Shown: piece after piece, positions 43,740 through 53,099 of the stretch
How positions within the stretch are numbered: the first letter of the stretch is position 1
How the letters are laid out: the number at the start of each line of letters is the position of its first letter
DNA from: Spirochaetales bacterium
GTDB lineage: Bacteria > Spirochaetota > Spirochaetia > Treponematales > UBA12059
Assembly: GCA_016928955.1 (NCBI GenBank)
Contig: JAFGJV010000058.1
Coordinates: forward strand, 1-63,489
Length of the DNA: 63,489 nucleotides
Direction of reading: 5' to 3'
Position numbers and translations under genes: made by a program
The notes under the pieces: generated by a model
The model's input: only the letters and a program-made list of their open reading frames with translations
The model's database searches: none
What the model was told of the DNA's origin: nothing

Positions 43740-45876
43740 GCTCGTCGTCCTGACTGTGGAGATAGTCGCACGCGGGGTTGATGCACGCCTTGTACGACCC
43801 GCGCTTTTTGTCAAAGCGTTCCACCAGGAACCAGCCGCACTTGGGACAGTGGCTGTTGGTAGGCTTGTAGTAGGTGATGAAGTCGCACTCGGGGTAGCGA
43901 GAGCAACCGTAGAACTCACGGCCGCGGCTCTTGGCCTTTCGGCGCGCCACGATATCGCCTCCGCAGCCGGGGCGCGGGCATTTGGCCAGGGGGATGCTCT
44001 TGGTGTTCCTGCATTCGGGGAACCCGGTGCATGCCAGGAAGAAACCAAAGCGGCCGAGCTTCTTGACCATGGGCTTGCCGCACTTGTCGCATACCTGGTC
44101 GCTCGGCTCGTCCAAGGTGCCGCGGTAGCTCTGGAGGGTTTCCATCACCTCGTCCACGCGGGCCTTGAAGGGCCCGTAGAAGTCGCCCATGGACGCCACC
44201 CAGTCGCGCTTGGACTCCTCCACCTGGTCCAGCATGGATTCCATGCCTGCCGTGAACCCAGCGTCCACCACGTCCGGGAAGGACTCAACCAGAATGTCGT
44301 TGATCATGCGGCCCAGGGTGGTGGGTACGAGCTGGCGGTTCTCGCGCGTCACGTAGTAGCGCTCCAAAAGGACCGATATGATGGGCGCGTAGGTGGACGG
44401 CCGCCCTATGCCCTTCTCTTCCAGCATCTTGATGATGGACGCGTCGGTGAAGCGGGACGGACCCTGGGTAAAATGCTGTTCCGGCCTGTAGCCTTCGAGC
44501 TTGAGCTGTTCGCCCACTTTCATGTCCGGCAGGGCGGATTCCTTGTCGTCCTTGGTGGCCAAAAGCTTGATGACCTTGTAGAAGCCCTTCTCCGCCAGCC
44601 TTGACGCGTTGACGCGGAACAGGGCGTCGCCTGCGGCCACGTCCAGGGTAGCGGTGCGCATCCTGGCCGGAATCATCTGGCTGGCCACAAAGCGCTCCCA
44701 GATGATGGTATACAGCCTGAGCTGGTCGCGGTTCAGGTACTCCTTTATGGAATCCGGGGTATACGACACCATGGTTGGCCGGATGGCCTCATGCGCGTCC
44801 TGGGCTTTCTTGTCCGTGGCGTAGGCCACCGGCTCGGGCGGGAGCTCGGCCGGATAGTGCTGGCCAAGATAGTCGCGCAGCTCGGTCAGGGCCACGTCGG
44901 ACACGCGCACCGAGTCCGTGCGCATGTAGGTGATGATACCTATGCGCGTGGAGCCTATGTTGACGCCCTCATAGAGCTGCTGGGCCACCTGCATGGTCTT
45001 CTTGCTGGTAAAGCCCAGGCGGTTGGCAGCTGTCTGCTGGAGCTTGCTGGTGGTGAACGGCGGCTTGGGCTTGATGGAGCGCTCGGTCTCCCGGATGTCG
45101 GCGGCCACGCAGGGAGCGCCGGACACGGCGTCCATGACGGCTCGAACGTCGGCCTCGCTCCTGAGGTTGACCTTGTCGCCCTTGAAGGATACCAGCTCGC
45201 CCGAGAACGAAAAGCGGCCTTTCTTGAAATCGGCCTCCAAGCTCCAGTATTCCTCCGGGATGAAGGACTCCACGTCGCGCTCGCGCTCGCAAATCAGGCG
45301 CAGGGCCACCGACTGGACGCGGCCGGCCGACAGGCCGTTCTTTACCTTTTTCCACAAGAGGGGGGATATGCTGTAGCCGACGATGCGGTCCAGCACGCGC
45401 CGCGCCTTCTGCGCGTTCACCTTGTCCTCATCCAGCTCGTGCGGATGCTTGACGGCGTCGCGTATAGCCTGGGGCGTGATCTCGTTGAACACGATGCGCT
45501 TGATGTCCAGGCCTTCCAGCTTGGCCAAAAGGGCGTTGCGTATGTGGTAGGATATGGCCTCGCCCTCGCGGTCGTTATCGGAAGCCAGGAGCACGGCCGA
45601 GGATTTCTTGGCCTGCTTCTGGAGTTCCTTCAGTAGCTTTGCCTTGCCGCGTATGGTCAGGTACTCGGGCGTAAAGCCGTGCTCCACGTCAACGCCCATG
45701 CGCGACTTGGGCAAGTCTATGAGATGCCCCATGGACGCCAGCACCACGTACTTGTCGCCCAGGTATTTCTCTATGGTCTTGGCCTTGGCCGGCGACTCGA
45801 CGATGACCAGGGTGGGTTTCTTCTGAGCCGCTGGTTTGCGGGTCTTCTTCTTGGTTTCAGGTGCTTCACTGGCCAT
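43723..45876 (-). CDS. topA: DNA topoisomerase I
   Basis: A 717-residue type IA topoisomerase that relaxes negative supercoils. The N-terminal Toprim domain (VIVESPAKAKTIEKYLG; DNDREGEAI) is followed by the catalytic Tyr in ITYMRTDSVRVSD. Three C-terminal zinc ribbons occupy about residues 590-705, each with four cysteines (for example CDKCGKPM...CTGFPEC). An N-terminal Lys-rich extension of about 20 residues is present. It follows dprA by 40 bases. Confidence 0.96.
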   Translation of the reverse strand: MASEAPETKKKTRKPAAQKKPTLVIVESPAKAKTIEKYLGDKYVVLASMGHLIDLPKSRMGVDVEHGFTPEYLTIRGKAKLLKELQKQAKKSSAVLLASDNDREGEAISYHIRNALLAKLEGLDIKRIVFNEITPQAIRDAVKHPHELDEDKVNAQKARRVLDRIVGYSISPLLWKKVKNGLSAGRVQSVALRLICERERDVESFIPEEYWSLEADFKKGRFSFSGELVSFKGDKVNLRSEADVRAVMDAVSGAPCVAADIRETERSIKPKPPFTTSKLQQTAANRLGFTSKKTMQVAQQLYEGVNIGSTRIGIITYMRTDSVRVSDVALTELRDYLGQHYPAELPPEPVAYATDKKAQDAHEAIRPTMVSYTPDSIKEYLNRDQLRLYTIIWERFVASQMIPARMRTATLDVAAGDALFRVNASRLAEKGFYKVIKLLATKDDKESALPDMKVGEQLKLEGYRPEQHFTQGPSRFTDASIIKMLEEKGIGRPSTYAPIISVLLERYYVTRENRQLVPTTLGRMINDILVESFPDVVDAGFTAGMESMLDQVEESKRDWVASMGDFYGPFKARVDEVMETLQSYRGTLDEPSDQVCDKCGKPMVKKLGRFGFFLACTGFPECRNTKSIPLAKCPRPGCGGDIVARRKAKSRGREFYGCSRYPECDFITYYKPTNSHCPKCGWFLVERFDKKRGSYKACINPACDYLHSQDDEHVGED

Positions 45877-45916
45877 CGTTCAAACTCCTCATTCTGGTAT
45901 GGGCGACTATGGCGCC

Positions 45917-46825
45917 TTAGCGATCCGCGGCGAGCGCGGCCCTTCCTGCACCGGCCCAGTCGGCCGCCACGTCCTTGAAACAGCTCACGGGCAGGGCTCC
46001 GTCGGCCTCCAGGGCGTCCGAGCCCTCCGAGCGCTGACCGCCTGCCGCGTCGGCGGCTATGTATACGTCCCGCCCTTCCTCCAGCGCGTAGTCGGCCGTA
46101 ATCAGGGCGCCCGAGCCTTTTGGCGCCTCGACCACCAGGGTGGACCGGCACAGGCCCGCGATAATGCGGTTCCTCTCCGGAAAAGTCCAGCGGGCGGGGG
46201 CCGTGCCCGGAGGATACTCGGACAATAGCCCGCCGCCTGACGCCAGCATCTTGGCGGCCAGATCCTTGTTGGACAGGGGATATACCCTGTCCAGGCCCCG
46301 CCCGAGCACCGCAAAGGTGGGCGCGCCGCCCTCCATGCAGCCCCGGTGCGCCGCCGCGTCTATGCCGCGAGCCAGCCCGGATACCACGGTCACGCCCGCC
46401 TCGGCGGCCTCCCGGGCCAGACGGCGCGCCGCCTCCAGGCCCCTGCCCGTGGGATAGCGCGTGCCCACCATGGCCACGGCTGGCCGGTTCGGATCCGGCA
46501 GGCGCCCCCTCACGAACAGCAGGAAGGGCGGGCGGGCCGTCTCGCGCAGGGCTGGCGGATAGTCCGAATCGCCATACGCGCTGGCCCTGACACCAGCCGC
46601 CTTCATCCAATCCAGGTCCCGCCTGGCTTCATACACCATCAGCTCTGGCCGCCACGCGTCCGTTCTCAGAGTCCGTCCGCACAGTCGCTCCAGGTCGGAA
46701 CGGCCCAGGCCTTGTAGCCCGCGGGCGTCCCCTGCCACGTCCGCCACCAGGGAACGTTCGCGCGCGTTCATGCACGGCGAACGCGCCAGGGCAAGCAGGC
46801 ACAGAAGGCTCTCATCACTGGTCAT
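45917..46825 (-). CDS. dprA: DNA-processing protein DprA (Smf)
   Basis: 302 residues. A Rossmann-like core with VAMVGTRYPTGRGLEAARRLA, VVSGLARGIDAAAHRG, VLGRGLDRVYP and the ssDNA-pocket segment FPERNRIIAGL. DprA loads RecA on incoming single-stranded DNA in natural transformation. The ATG at 46825 overlaps the preceding gene by 11 bases. The long N-terminal extension in the same frame is antisense noise. Confidence 0.93.
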   Translation of the reverse strand: MTSDESLLCLLALARSPCMNARERSLVADVAGDARGLQGLGRSDLERLCGRTLRTDAWRPELMVYEARRDLDWMKAAGVRASAYGDSDYPPALRETARPPFLLFVRGRLPDPNRPAVAMVGTRYPTGRGLEAARRLAREAAEAGVTVVSGLARGIDAAAHRGCMEGGAPTFAVLGRGLDRVYPLSNKDLAAKMLASGGGLLSEYPPGTAPARWTFPERNRIIAGLCRSTLVVEAPKGSGALITADYALEEGRDVYIAADAAGGQRSEGSDALEADGALPVSCFKDVAADWAGAGRAALAADR

Positions 46826-47576
46826 ACAGCTCGTCCAGGATGAGCTTCTTGTTCTCAGCGGCCAGGGCCTTCTTGTCTTCCACCGTGGAAAATTCCAGAA
46901 CCTTGTCAAAGGCATCGACGGCGTCCTCAAGGCGGCCGGCCCCGTACAGGGCCCGACCGTACACCAGGAAGCCGTCGGCGTCCCGCGTGTTGATCTCAAG
47001 GTACCGTTCCATGAAAGAGGCTGCCTCCGCGTGCCTGTCCATCTCGTAGGTGTACAGCACGGCCAGCCCATACAGGCCCCTGCCGTATCTTGGATCAAGC
47101 TCCAGGGCCTCAAGATAAGCCTGCTCGGCAGTCATGAGCCAGGACAGGCGGTCTGCCTGGGCTCCCTGGACCTGGACTGACGCCGCTTTGGCCAGGTTCC
47201 CAGCGGACACGCCAACCACGTAATACAGGCCAGTGTTTGTCGGATACGAGCGCAAGGCCGTGATAGCGGCGTCATACGCCTCGCCGTACAGGCCCCTGTC
47301 CATCAGCTTGAAGGCCAGCAGCCGCCAATAGCCCGCGTGGTCGGCCATGGCCTGGGCGGTCTTTTCGGCCTCGTCGCCGTACTCGCGTATCGCCTCCCTG
47401 AGCTCCTCGACGCTGGACGGCGGGGCATTCTTCATAGCCCGCTCCTCCAGGTCGAACATGCGCTCAAGGAAATTCGCGTCTTTGTCCCCTGAACAGGACG
47501 ACAAGGCCAGAAGCGCGGGGGCCAGAAGCGCCATCGTGAGAGCGGCCGTCATGCGGCCGGGAATCGTACGTATCAT
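46815..47576 (-). CDS. TPR-repeat lipoprotein
   Basis: 253 residues with a lipoprotein signal peptide (lipobox LSSC, Cys28). The mature part contains tetratricopeptide-like repeats (for example YGEAYDAAITALRSYPTN, TAEQAYLEALELDPRYGRGLYGLA and RLEDAVDAFDKVLEF), so it is a protein-binding scaffold at the periplasmic face or outer membrane. It overlaps xerD by four bases and dprA by 11. Partner unknown. Confidence 0.85.
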   Translation of the reverse strand: MIRTIPGRMTAALTMALLAPALLALSSCSGDKDANFLERMFDLEERAMKNAPPSSVEELREAIREYGDEAEKTAQAMADHAGYWRLLAFKLMDRGLYGEAYDAAITALRSYPTNTGLYYVVGVSAGNLAKAASVQVQGAQADRLSWLMTAEQAYLEALELDPRYGRGLYGLAVLYTYEMDRHAEAASFMERYLEINTRDADGFLVYGRALYGAGRLEDAVDAFDKVLEFSTVEDKKALAAENKKLILDELYDQ

Positions 47577-48541
47577 GCTCGCTTCCCTCCTTCCGCCCCT
47601 ACGCCGGCCGGAACGCGGGCGCTTGCGTTTGGGCGTGTTGTATCCGCCTGGCCCCTGTCCCGCCTCGGGAAGAAGCCGTCGTGCGCCCGGGCCAGGTCGT
47701 CTGCGTCCACGTGGGTGTATATCTGCGTGGTGGCTATGTCCGCGTGCCCCAGGAGCTCCTGCACGGTGCGCAAGTCCGCTCCGCCGGCCAGAAGGTGCGT
47801 GGCAAAGGAGTGCCTGAGCGTGTGCGGCTTGCCGCTGACCCCGCTGGCCGCCCGCAGTTCGTCAAAACGCTTCCATACGCCCTTGCGCGATATTCCCGCT
47901 CCCGAGCGGTTGAGAAACACCAGGTCCGAGCGCTTGTTTTTTGCCAGAAGGGGCCTGGCCTCGTCCAGGTAGCGCGACAGCCACGCGGCGGCCTCGTCGC
48001 CAAAGGGCACGATGCGCTCCTTGCGCCGCTTGCCCGTTACCCGGATGATCCTTTCTTTAAGATACACCATGTCAAAGCTGAGGGTGGCCGCTTCGGATAT
48101 GCGGAGGCCGCAGGAGTAGATCAGCTCGAACAGGGCCCGGTCACGGAGACCCCCGGGCGAGGCCACGTCTATGGCTCCCAGAAACCGGTCAACCTCGTCG
48201 CGGCGGTACACGCCGGGCAGGCTCCGCTCCTGCCTGGGCAGTTCCAGGAGCTCCGTGGGGTCGTCGGCCCGCACGTTCTCGAGCCGGAGGAATTTGTACA
48301 GTCCCCGCAGGCCTGACACGATACGCGCCAGCGTCCTGGCCGACAAGCCCCCTGAGCGCCTGGACACCAGATATTCCAGGATGTTCTCCGTGGCCGCCGA
48401 CTCTACGGACAGGCCCCGCCCGCCCAGCCAGGCTTCCAGGCTTCGAGCTTCGCGGATATAGGCGTCCAGGGTCAGGGGCGAACGGCGGCGGGCCGCAAGC
48501 AGCCAGGCGCCGTAGCGCTCTATCGCGTCGCGGGCGGGCAC
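47573..48541 (-). CDS. xerD: Tyrosine recombinase XerD
   Basis: 322 residues, second Xer recombinase of the run. Catalytic residues: Arg in SCGLRISEAATL, the HxxR box HTLRHSFATHLLAGG, LGHADIATTQ and the Tyr in IYTHVD. The N-terminal core-binding domain begins RYGAWLLAARRRSPLTLDAY. The name XerD rather than XerC is from neighbourhood and overall resemblance and could be the other way round. Six bases after ftsZ. Confidence 0.88.
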   Translation of the reverse strand: MPARDAIERYGAWLLAARRRSPLTLDAYIREARSLEAWLGGRGLSVESAATENILEYLVSRRSGGLSARTLARIVSGLRGLYKFLRLENVRADDPTELLELPRQERSLPGVYRRDEVDRFLGAIDVASPGGLRDRALFELIYSCGLRISEAATLSFDMVYLKERIIRVTGKRRKERIVPFGDEAAAWLSRYLDEARPLLAKNKRSDLVFLNRSGAGISRKGVWKRFDELRAASGVSGKPHTLRHSFATHLLAGGADLRTVQELLGHADIATTQIYTHVDADDLARAHDGFFPRRDRGQADTTRPNASARVPAGVGAEGGKRA

Positions 48542-48547
48542 GGGTGT

Positions 48548-49765
48548 TTACGCCTCCCCTTTTACGGCCACGCCGCGCCGCTCGCGGAGGACCGTGGGTA
48601 TGTCCAGGTCGTCGCCGTCGTTGCGGCCCATAAGGTAGCTGCGGGAGCTGGGCGTAATCATCGAGCGCCACTCGTCGGCGTCCAGGAAATCGGACTCCGG
48701 TTCCTTGACGGCCTCTTTATGGACGGACAGGGCGGGCTCTTCGCGGCGCCTGCGGGAGAATCCCGTGGCTATCACGGTCACCTGGACGTCCTCGCCTATG
48801 TCGTCGCGCTCCACCAGGCCCGATATGATCATGGCGTCCTTGTCCGCCTTGGCCGACACGATGGACACGATCTCCTCGAACTCGGTCAGGGTAAAGTCGG
48901 CTCCCCCGGTCACGTTGACCAGGATGTGCTTTGCCCCGTCCATGCTTGCGTCTTCCAGCAGGGGATTGGACACCGCACGCTCGGCCGCTTCCACGGCACG
49001 GTTGTCGCCGGACGCCCGGCCCACGCCCATCAGAGCGTCGCCCCTGCCGCGCATGACCGTGCTCACGTCGGCAAAGTCTATGTTGATCTCCCCGGGCACC
49101 GTGATCAGGTCCGATATGCCCTGCACGCCCTGCCTGAGCACGTCGTCTGCCAGGATGAAGGCCTGGCGTATGGGCGTGCGCTTTTCCACGATGCGCATCA
49201 GGTGCTGGTTCGGTATGACAATGAGGGTGTCCACCTGCTGCCTGAGCTTCTCGATGCCGTCCTCGGCCAGGCGCATCTTGACCTTGCCCTCGAACTCGAA
49301 GGGCTTGGTCACCACGGCCACCGTCAGGGCGCCCAGTTCCCGGGCCACCTGCGCGATGACGGGAGCCGAACCGGTGCCCGTGCCGCCGCCCATGCCAGCG
49401 GTGATGAACACCATGTCGGCGCCGCGCAGGTGCTCGGCTATCAGCTCGCGGTCCTCGTTGGCGGCCTTTTCCCCGATCTCGGGATTGCCGCCGGCGCCCA
49501 GGCCGTGCGTGACCTTGGCGCCTAGCCCGAGCCGCACGGGCGCCCTGGACTTGTTCAGGGCCTGCAGGTCGGTGTTGGCGACGACGAAGTCGACGTTGCG
49601 GACGCCTTCGTCGATCATCCTGTTGACCGCGTTCGAACCGCCGCCGCCGGCCCCTATCACCTTGATGACCGTGGCGTTAGCGTCGTCCGGCAACGGACTG
49701 CCCTCGTCTCGGACCCATGTCTGTTTCCCGAATTCCTCGCTGTCGTCCACCAACCTCAGCGTCAT
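48548..49765 (-). CDS. ftsZ: Cell division GTPase FtsZ
   Basis: 405 residues from the ATG at 49765, which has GGGAGGGG upstream. The tubulin signature is [18 protein letters not shown], and [22 protein letters not shown] and the T7 loop (NIDFADV) are present. The C-terminal peptide [12 protein letters not shown] is the FtsA-binding tail. It forms the Z ring at midcell. It follows ftsA by 104 bases. Confidence 0.97.
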   Translation of the reverse strand: MTLRLVDDSEEFGKQTWVRDEGSPLPDDANATVIKVIGAGGGGSNAVNRMIDEGVRNVDFVVANTDLQALNKSRAPVRLGLGAKVTHGLGAGGNPEIGEKAANEDRELIAEHLRGADMVFITAGMGGGTGTGSAPVIAQVARELGALTVAVVTKPFEFEGKVKMRLAEDGIEKLRQQVDTLIVIPNQHLMRIVEKRTPIRQAFILADDVLRQGVQGISDLITVPGEINIDFADVSTVMRGRGDALMGVGRASGDNRAVEAAERAVSNPLLEDASMDGAKHILVNVTGGADFTLTEFEEIVSIVSAKADKDAMIISGLVERDDIGEDVQVTVIATGFSRRRREEPALSVHKEAVKEPESDFLDADEWRSMITPSSRSYLMGRNDGDDLDIPTVLRERRGVAVKGEA

Positions 49766-49869
49766 AATCCCCTCCCCCGTTGTTATCATTACCTTGCCAG
49801 GCGGAGTGCGGGTCCCCCGCGCCGCCTGTGTATCCCCGGATGCGCCGTGTCAGCGGCGACCTCGGGCCG

Positions 49870-51117
49870 TCAGAAAAATTCTTTGAACCACTCCTTGATG
49901 CGCTCGCCCAGGCCCTGCCCCTGTGAACGCGACTTGTCGGAGCCCCGGGCCTTCTGCTCGGCCGCCATGGGACCCAGGCGTTCCGCCCCAAGGAGCACAA
50001 GGCCCACCGCGGTCGAATACGCCGGGCTTCGGTATTCCTCAACCATGCCGCCCAGAGAGGACGGGGCGCCCGTGCGCACCGGGACGCCGAATACCTCTGA
50101 CGCCAGCTCCGCCGCCCCTGGCATGAGGGCCCCGCCGCCGGTCAGCACGGCGCCGCCCTTGATCAGGCGCCAGTGCCCCACCTGCTCGATGCGCTCGCGT
50201 ACCAGGCGGAAAATTTCCTCCATGCGCGGCTGCATGACGCTGGCCACTCGGGCCAAGGGGATTTCCTGCGGGGCGCGTCCGCCCACCCCGGGCACAACCA
50301 CGTACTCGCCCTCGTCCACGTCCGGCACCCAGCACGAGCCCGATTCCCTTTTGATGCGCTCTGCTGCGTCCATGGGTACGTTCAGGATGATGGACAGGTC
50401 GTTGGTCACCTGGGAACCGCCCACGCCCACACTGGCGCTGTAGTACGGCGCGCCGTCGGAGTACAGGAGCACGTCCGTGGTGCCACCGCCCAGGTCCACC
50501 AGGAGGCAGCCCAGGTCCTTCTCGTCGGAGGTGAGCACGGCCCTGGACGCCGCCAGGCTCTGGAGGATCAGCCCCGACGCCTTGAAGCCGGCGCGGTTCA
50601 CGCAGCGGACCAGGTTCTGGGCGCTGGTCACCGAGCCGGTGATGATATGCACCTCGGCCTCGAGCCGTACGCCTATCATGTCCAGCGGATTCCGGATGCC
50701 GCGCTGGTCGTCCACAATGAAGGTCTGCGGAATGACGTGGAGCACTTCCCGGTCCATGGGAATGACCACGGCGCGCGCCGCCTCTATGACGCGGTCCACG
50801 TCGTCCTGGCAGATTTCGCGCCCGCGGCCGGCCACGGCAACCACGCCGCGGGAGTTGATGCCCTCCACGTTGGCGCCGGCCACCCCGACAAAACATTCGC
50901 GCACCTCGCGGCCGGACATGAGCTCGGCGGCCTCCACCGCCTTGGCCACCGACTGGAGCGTGGCCTCTATGTTGACCACCACGCCCTTGCGAAGGCCCGT
51001 GCTCGGCGCCTGCCCCACGCCCGTGATTTCCAGGACGCCCGCGTCGTTGTACTCGCCTATCACGGCGCTGGTTTTGTGGGTCCCGATATCGAGACCGACG
51101 ATCAGATTGTCAGCCAG
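49870..51117 (-). CDS. ftsA: Cell division protein FtsA, probable CTG start
   Basis: An actin-like protein that tethers FtsZ to the membrane. About 415 residues if started at the CTG at 51117. The phosphate 1 loop GLDIGTHKTSAVIG lies near the N-terminus, as expected with this start; phosphate 2 is LLVDLGGGTTDVLLY; the adenosine loop is VLTGGGALMPGA. The C-terminal amphipathic helix GLGERIKEWFKEFF is the membrane anchor. The only canonical start upstream (51207) adds 30 residues with no family resemblance, while AAAGGAGG lies six bases before the CTG. It overlaps the ftsQ stop by eight bases. Confidence 0.93.
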   Translation of the reverse strand: MADNLIVGLDIGTHKTSAVIGEYNDAGVLEITGVGQAPSTGLRKGVVVNIEATLQSVAKAVEAAELMSGREVRECFVGVAGANVEGINSRGVVAVAGRGREICQDDVDRVIEAARAVVIPMDREVLHVIPQTFIVDDQRGIRNPLDMIGVRLEAEVHIITGSVTSAQNLVRCVNRAGFKASGLILQSLAASRAVLTSDEKDLGCLLVDLGGGTTDVLLYSDGAPYYSASVGVGGSQVTNDLSIILNVPMDAAERIKRESGSCWVPDVDEGEYVVVPGVGGRAPQEIPLARVASVMQPRMEEIFRLVRERIEQVGHWRLIKGGAVLTGGGALMPGAAELASEVFGVPVRTGAPSSLGGMVEEYRSPAYSTAVGLVLLGAERLGPMAAEQKARGSDKSRSQGQGLGERIKEWFKEFF

Positions 51118-51949
51118 ATACGGCCTCCTTTGTCCTGAACACGTAGGTATCGGACCTGAGATCCAGCTCGCGGATGGACGGACCAAACCCGCCCGTTTCC
51201 ACGACATCCAGTATCAGCAGCATAGACTTGACCAGCTCGGCGTCCAGATCGGCCCGCGCGCGCACCGGCAGTCTGTAATTGGCTGGATAGATGATGACCT
51301 CGGGCGGCGCGTCCGGCCGGGCGACCAGGCGGAGCTCCGACAGGGCGCCGGCCAGGGCCGGCTCGCTGTCCGCAAGGTCGCCGAGCGACTCGAGCAGGGG
51401 AGTAAGCTCGTCGCCCAGGCTCATGCCGTAGCTCAAGCCCGTCACCTCTATGCCGGACAGCACGGGCAGGGCCGCGTTTACGGCAAGATGGTCGGCCTGG
51501 GCAAACACAACACCGTGCCTGTCCACGCAGTGGGCCCGTTGGCGCCCGTCCGACGAGCGCGCGTACAGGACGGCCACCGCTGTCCGCTCGCGCACGGAGA
51601 ACGACAGCGTGTCCGGGAAACGCGCCCGGACTTCAACGGACTCCAGCAGGGGATGGGCCGCGGCCAGGGCCGCCATGCGGCCAGGGTCTATGTCAAAGAT
51701 GTGGGTGCCCGGGGCGACGCCGGCCATGAGCGCAAGCTCGCCGGCGCTCACGCGGGTGCTTCCCGTGAGTTCGAAGCGCCTGAGCTCGGTGAGCGGATAG
51801 AGCACCAGGCCCAGGGCCGAAAGGAGAATGCCCACCAGGCCAGCAGCCAGTGCCGCCTTGGTTCCGCTCGACCCCTCGGCACGTCGCGCCGACTTGGTGC
51901 TTCGGCGGGGAGGGGCGTACTCCCGGCCGGACAGGGCGTACTCAGCCAC
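51110..51949 (-). CDS. ftsQ: Cell division protein FtsQ/DivIB
   Basis: 279 residues: a basic cytoplasmic N-terminus, one membrane helix (about 33-55), a POTRA domain (about 56-125, RFELTGSTRVSAGELALMAGV) and a beta domain. It links early to late division proteins. The start overlaps the ftsW stop by eight bases. Assignment rests on the POTRA pattern and on the gene order ftsW-ftsQ-ftsA-ftsZ. Confidence 0.9.
   Translation of the reverse strand: MAEYALSGREYAPPRRSTKSARRAEGSSGTKAALAAGLVGILLSALGLVLYPLTELRRFELTGSTRVSAGELALMAGVAPGTHIFDIDPGRMAALAAAHPLLESVEVRARFPDTLSFSVRERTAVAVLYARSSDGRQRAHCVDRHGVVFAQADHLAVNAALPVLSGIEVTGLSYGMSLGDELTPLLESLGDLADSEPALAGALSELRLVARPDAPPEVIIYPANYRLPVRARADLDAELVKSMLLILDVVETGGFGPSIRELDLRSDTYVFRTKEAVSG
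51115..51131 (-). promoter_or_regulatory. Strong ribosome site that points to a CTG start for ftsA
   Basis: AAAGGAGG (51131-51124), six-base spacer CCGTAT, then CTG (51117-51115). No ATG, GTG or TTG is available at this spacing in the ftsA frame. Confidence 0.65.
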
Positions 51950-53081
51950 GGAACGGCCTCCCCTCGCCCGCGCCGGGATCGCGGGAAACGTTGTACATGA
52001 AACCGGCCGCCGCGGACACGGACAGCAGGGCCGAGCCGCCGGACGAGAAAAACGGCAGCGGCATGCCCGTTGCCGGAAGGACGCCGGCCACCACGCTGAC
52101 GTTGATCAGGGTCTGGAGGCCCAGGTACAGGGCCATGCCAAAAGCCAGCCAGGAACGGTAGGGATCGGCCGCGCCAAACGACGCCCGCATGGCCCGCGCC
52201 ATGATGAACACCCAGAGCCCCACAAAGGCCACAACGCCGGCCAGTCCGGTTTCCTCAGCCCAGGACGCGAACACAAAATCGGACTGGATCTCGGGGACGC
52301 TCCTGAGCTTGAGCGTTCCCTGGCCAAAGCCCTTGCCCCACAGGCCCCCTGCCTTGATGGCCCGGGCCGACGCGCTCACCTGGTAGGAAAGGTCGGCCGG
52401 ATCAAAATCGGGGGCCAGAAAGCCTATTACGCGCCTCAGGCGGTAATCGCTGGTCAGCACGTTGAGGGCCAGGAGGGGTACGCCCACGGACGCGGCGGCC
52501 CCGAAAAACACCAGGGGAACTCCGGACACCCAGAACAGGCCCAGGGCCAGGGCAGCTATCAGGAGGGCGGTTGAAAAATCGTTCTGAAGGAGCACCAGAG
52601 CCACGCCCGCCACGACAACCAAGGCCGGGGGCAGGACGCCGTACACCACGTCCTTGAGGCGCTCGCGCTTCTTGGCCAGGATGTGGGCCAGGTACAGCAC
52701 CAGGACCGGTTTGTACAGCTCGGACGGCTGGAAAGTAAGCTGTCCGTAACCGAACCAGCGGGCGGCACCGTTTTTGACGATGCCCAGTCCGGGCACGAAA
52801 GGCAGCACGAGAAGGGCCAGCGACACCATGATGAGGGTGCCGGCCTTGTCGCGCCAGAAGTCCAGGGGTATGTAGGCGGAAGCCAGGAACACCACCAGGG
52901 CAGGGATGTACCACAGGGCCTGGCGGACGGCAAAGTACGAGGGCGGGCGGCCTAGCACCATGGCGTAGCCATAGGACGAGGAATACAGGTTTGCCAGCCC
53001 CACTCCGGCCAGGAGGGCAAGCCCCGCCAGCATGGCGGGGTCTCCCCGGCGGGCCCGGGGCGGGCGCTCCATCTCGAACAT
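51942..53081 (-). CDS. ftsW: Septal peptidoglycan glycosyltransferase FtsW
   Basis: About 379 residues of the SEDS family with about ten membrane helices. Family stretches: NLYSSSYGYAMVLGRPPSYF, GLGIVKNGAARWFGYGQLTFQPSELYKPVLV, and PLPFFSSGGSALLS. It polymerises lipid II at the septum with a class B PBP, which is not encoded in this window. A GTG at 53090 would add three residues; ATG 53081 is shown but the choice is not certain. FtsW is preferred over RodA from gene context. Confidence 0.92.
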   Translation of the reverse strand: MFEMERPPRARRGDPAMLAGLALLAGVGLANLYSSSYGYAMVLGRPPSYFAVRQALWYIPALVVFLASAYIPLDFWRDKAGTLIMVSLALLVLPFVPGLGIVKNGAARWFGYGQLTFQPSELYKPVLVLYLAHILAKKRERLKDVVYGVLPPALVVVAGVALVLLQNDFSTALLIAALALGLFWVSGVPLVFFGAAASVGVPLLALNVLTSDYRLRRVIGFLAPDFDPADLSYQVSASARAIKAGGLWGKGFGQGTLKLRSVPEIQSDFVFASWAEETGLAGVVAFVGLWVFIMARAMRASFGAADPYRSWLAFGMALYLGLQTLINVSVVAGVLPATGMPLPFFSSGGSALLSVSAAAGFMYNVSRDPGAGEGRPFRG

Positions 53082-53099
53082 GGCTCCCACAGCGGCCGC

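Noticed and set aside
50477-52000. 507-codon open frame on the plus strand
   Set aside because: Antisense to ftsA and ftsQ with no domain pattern.
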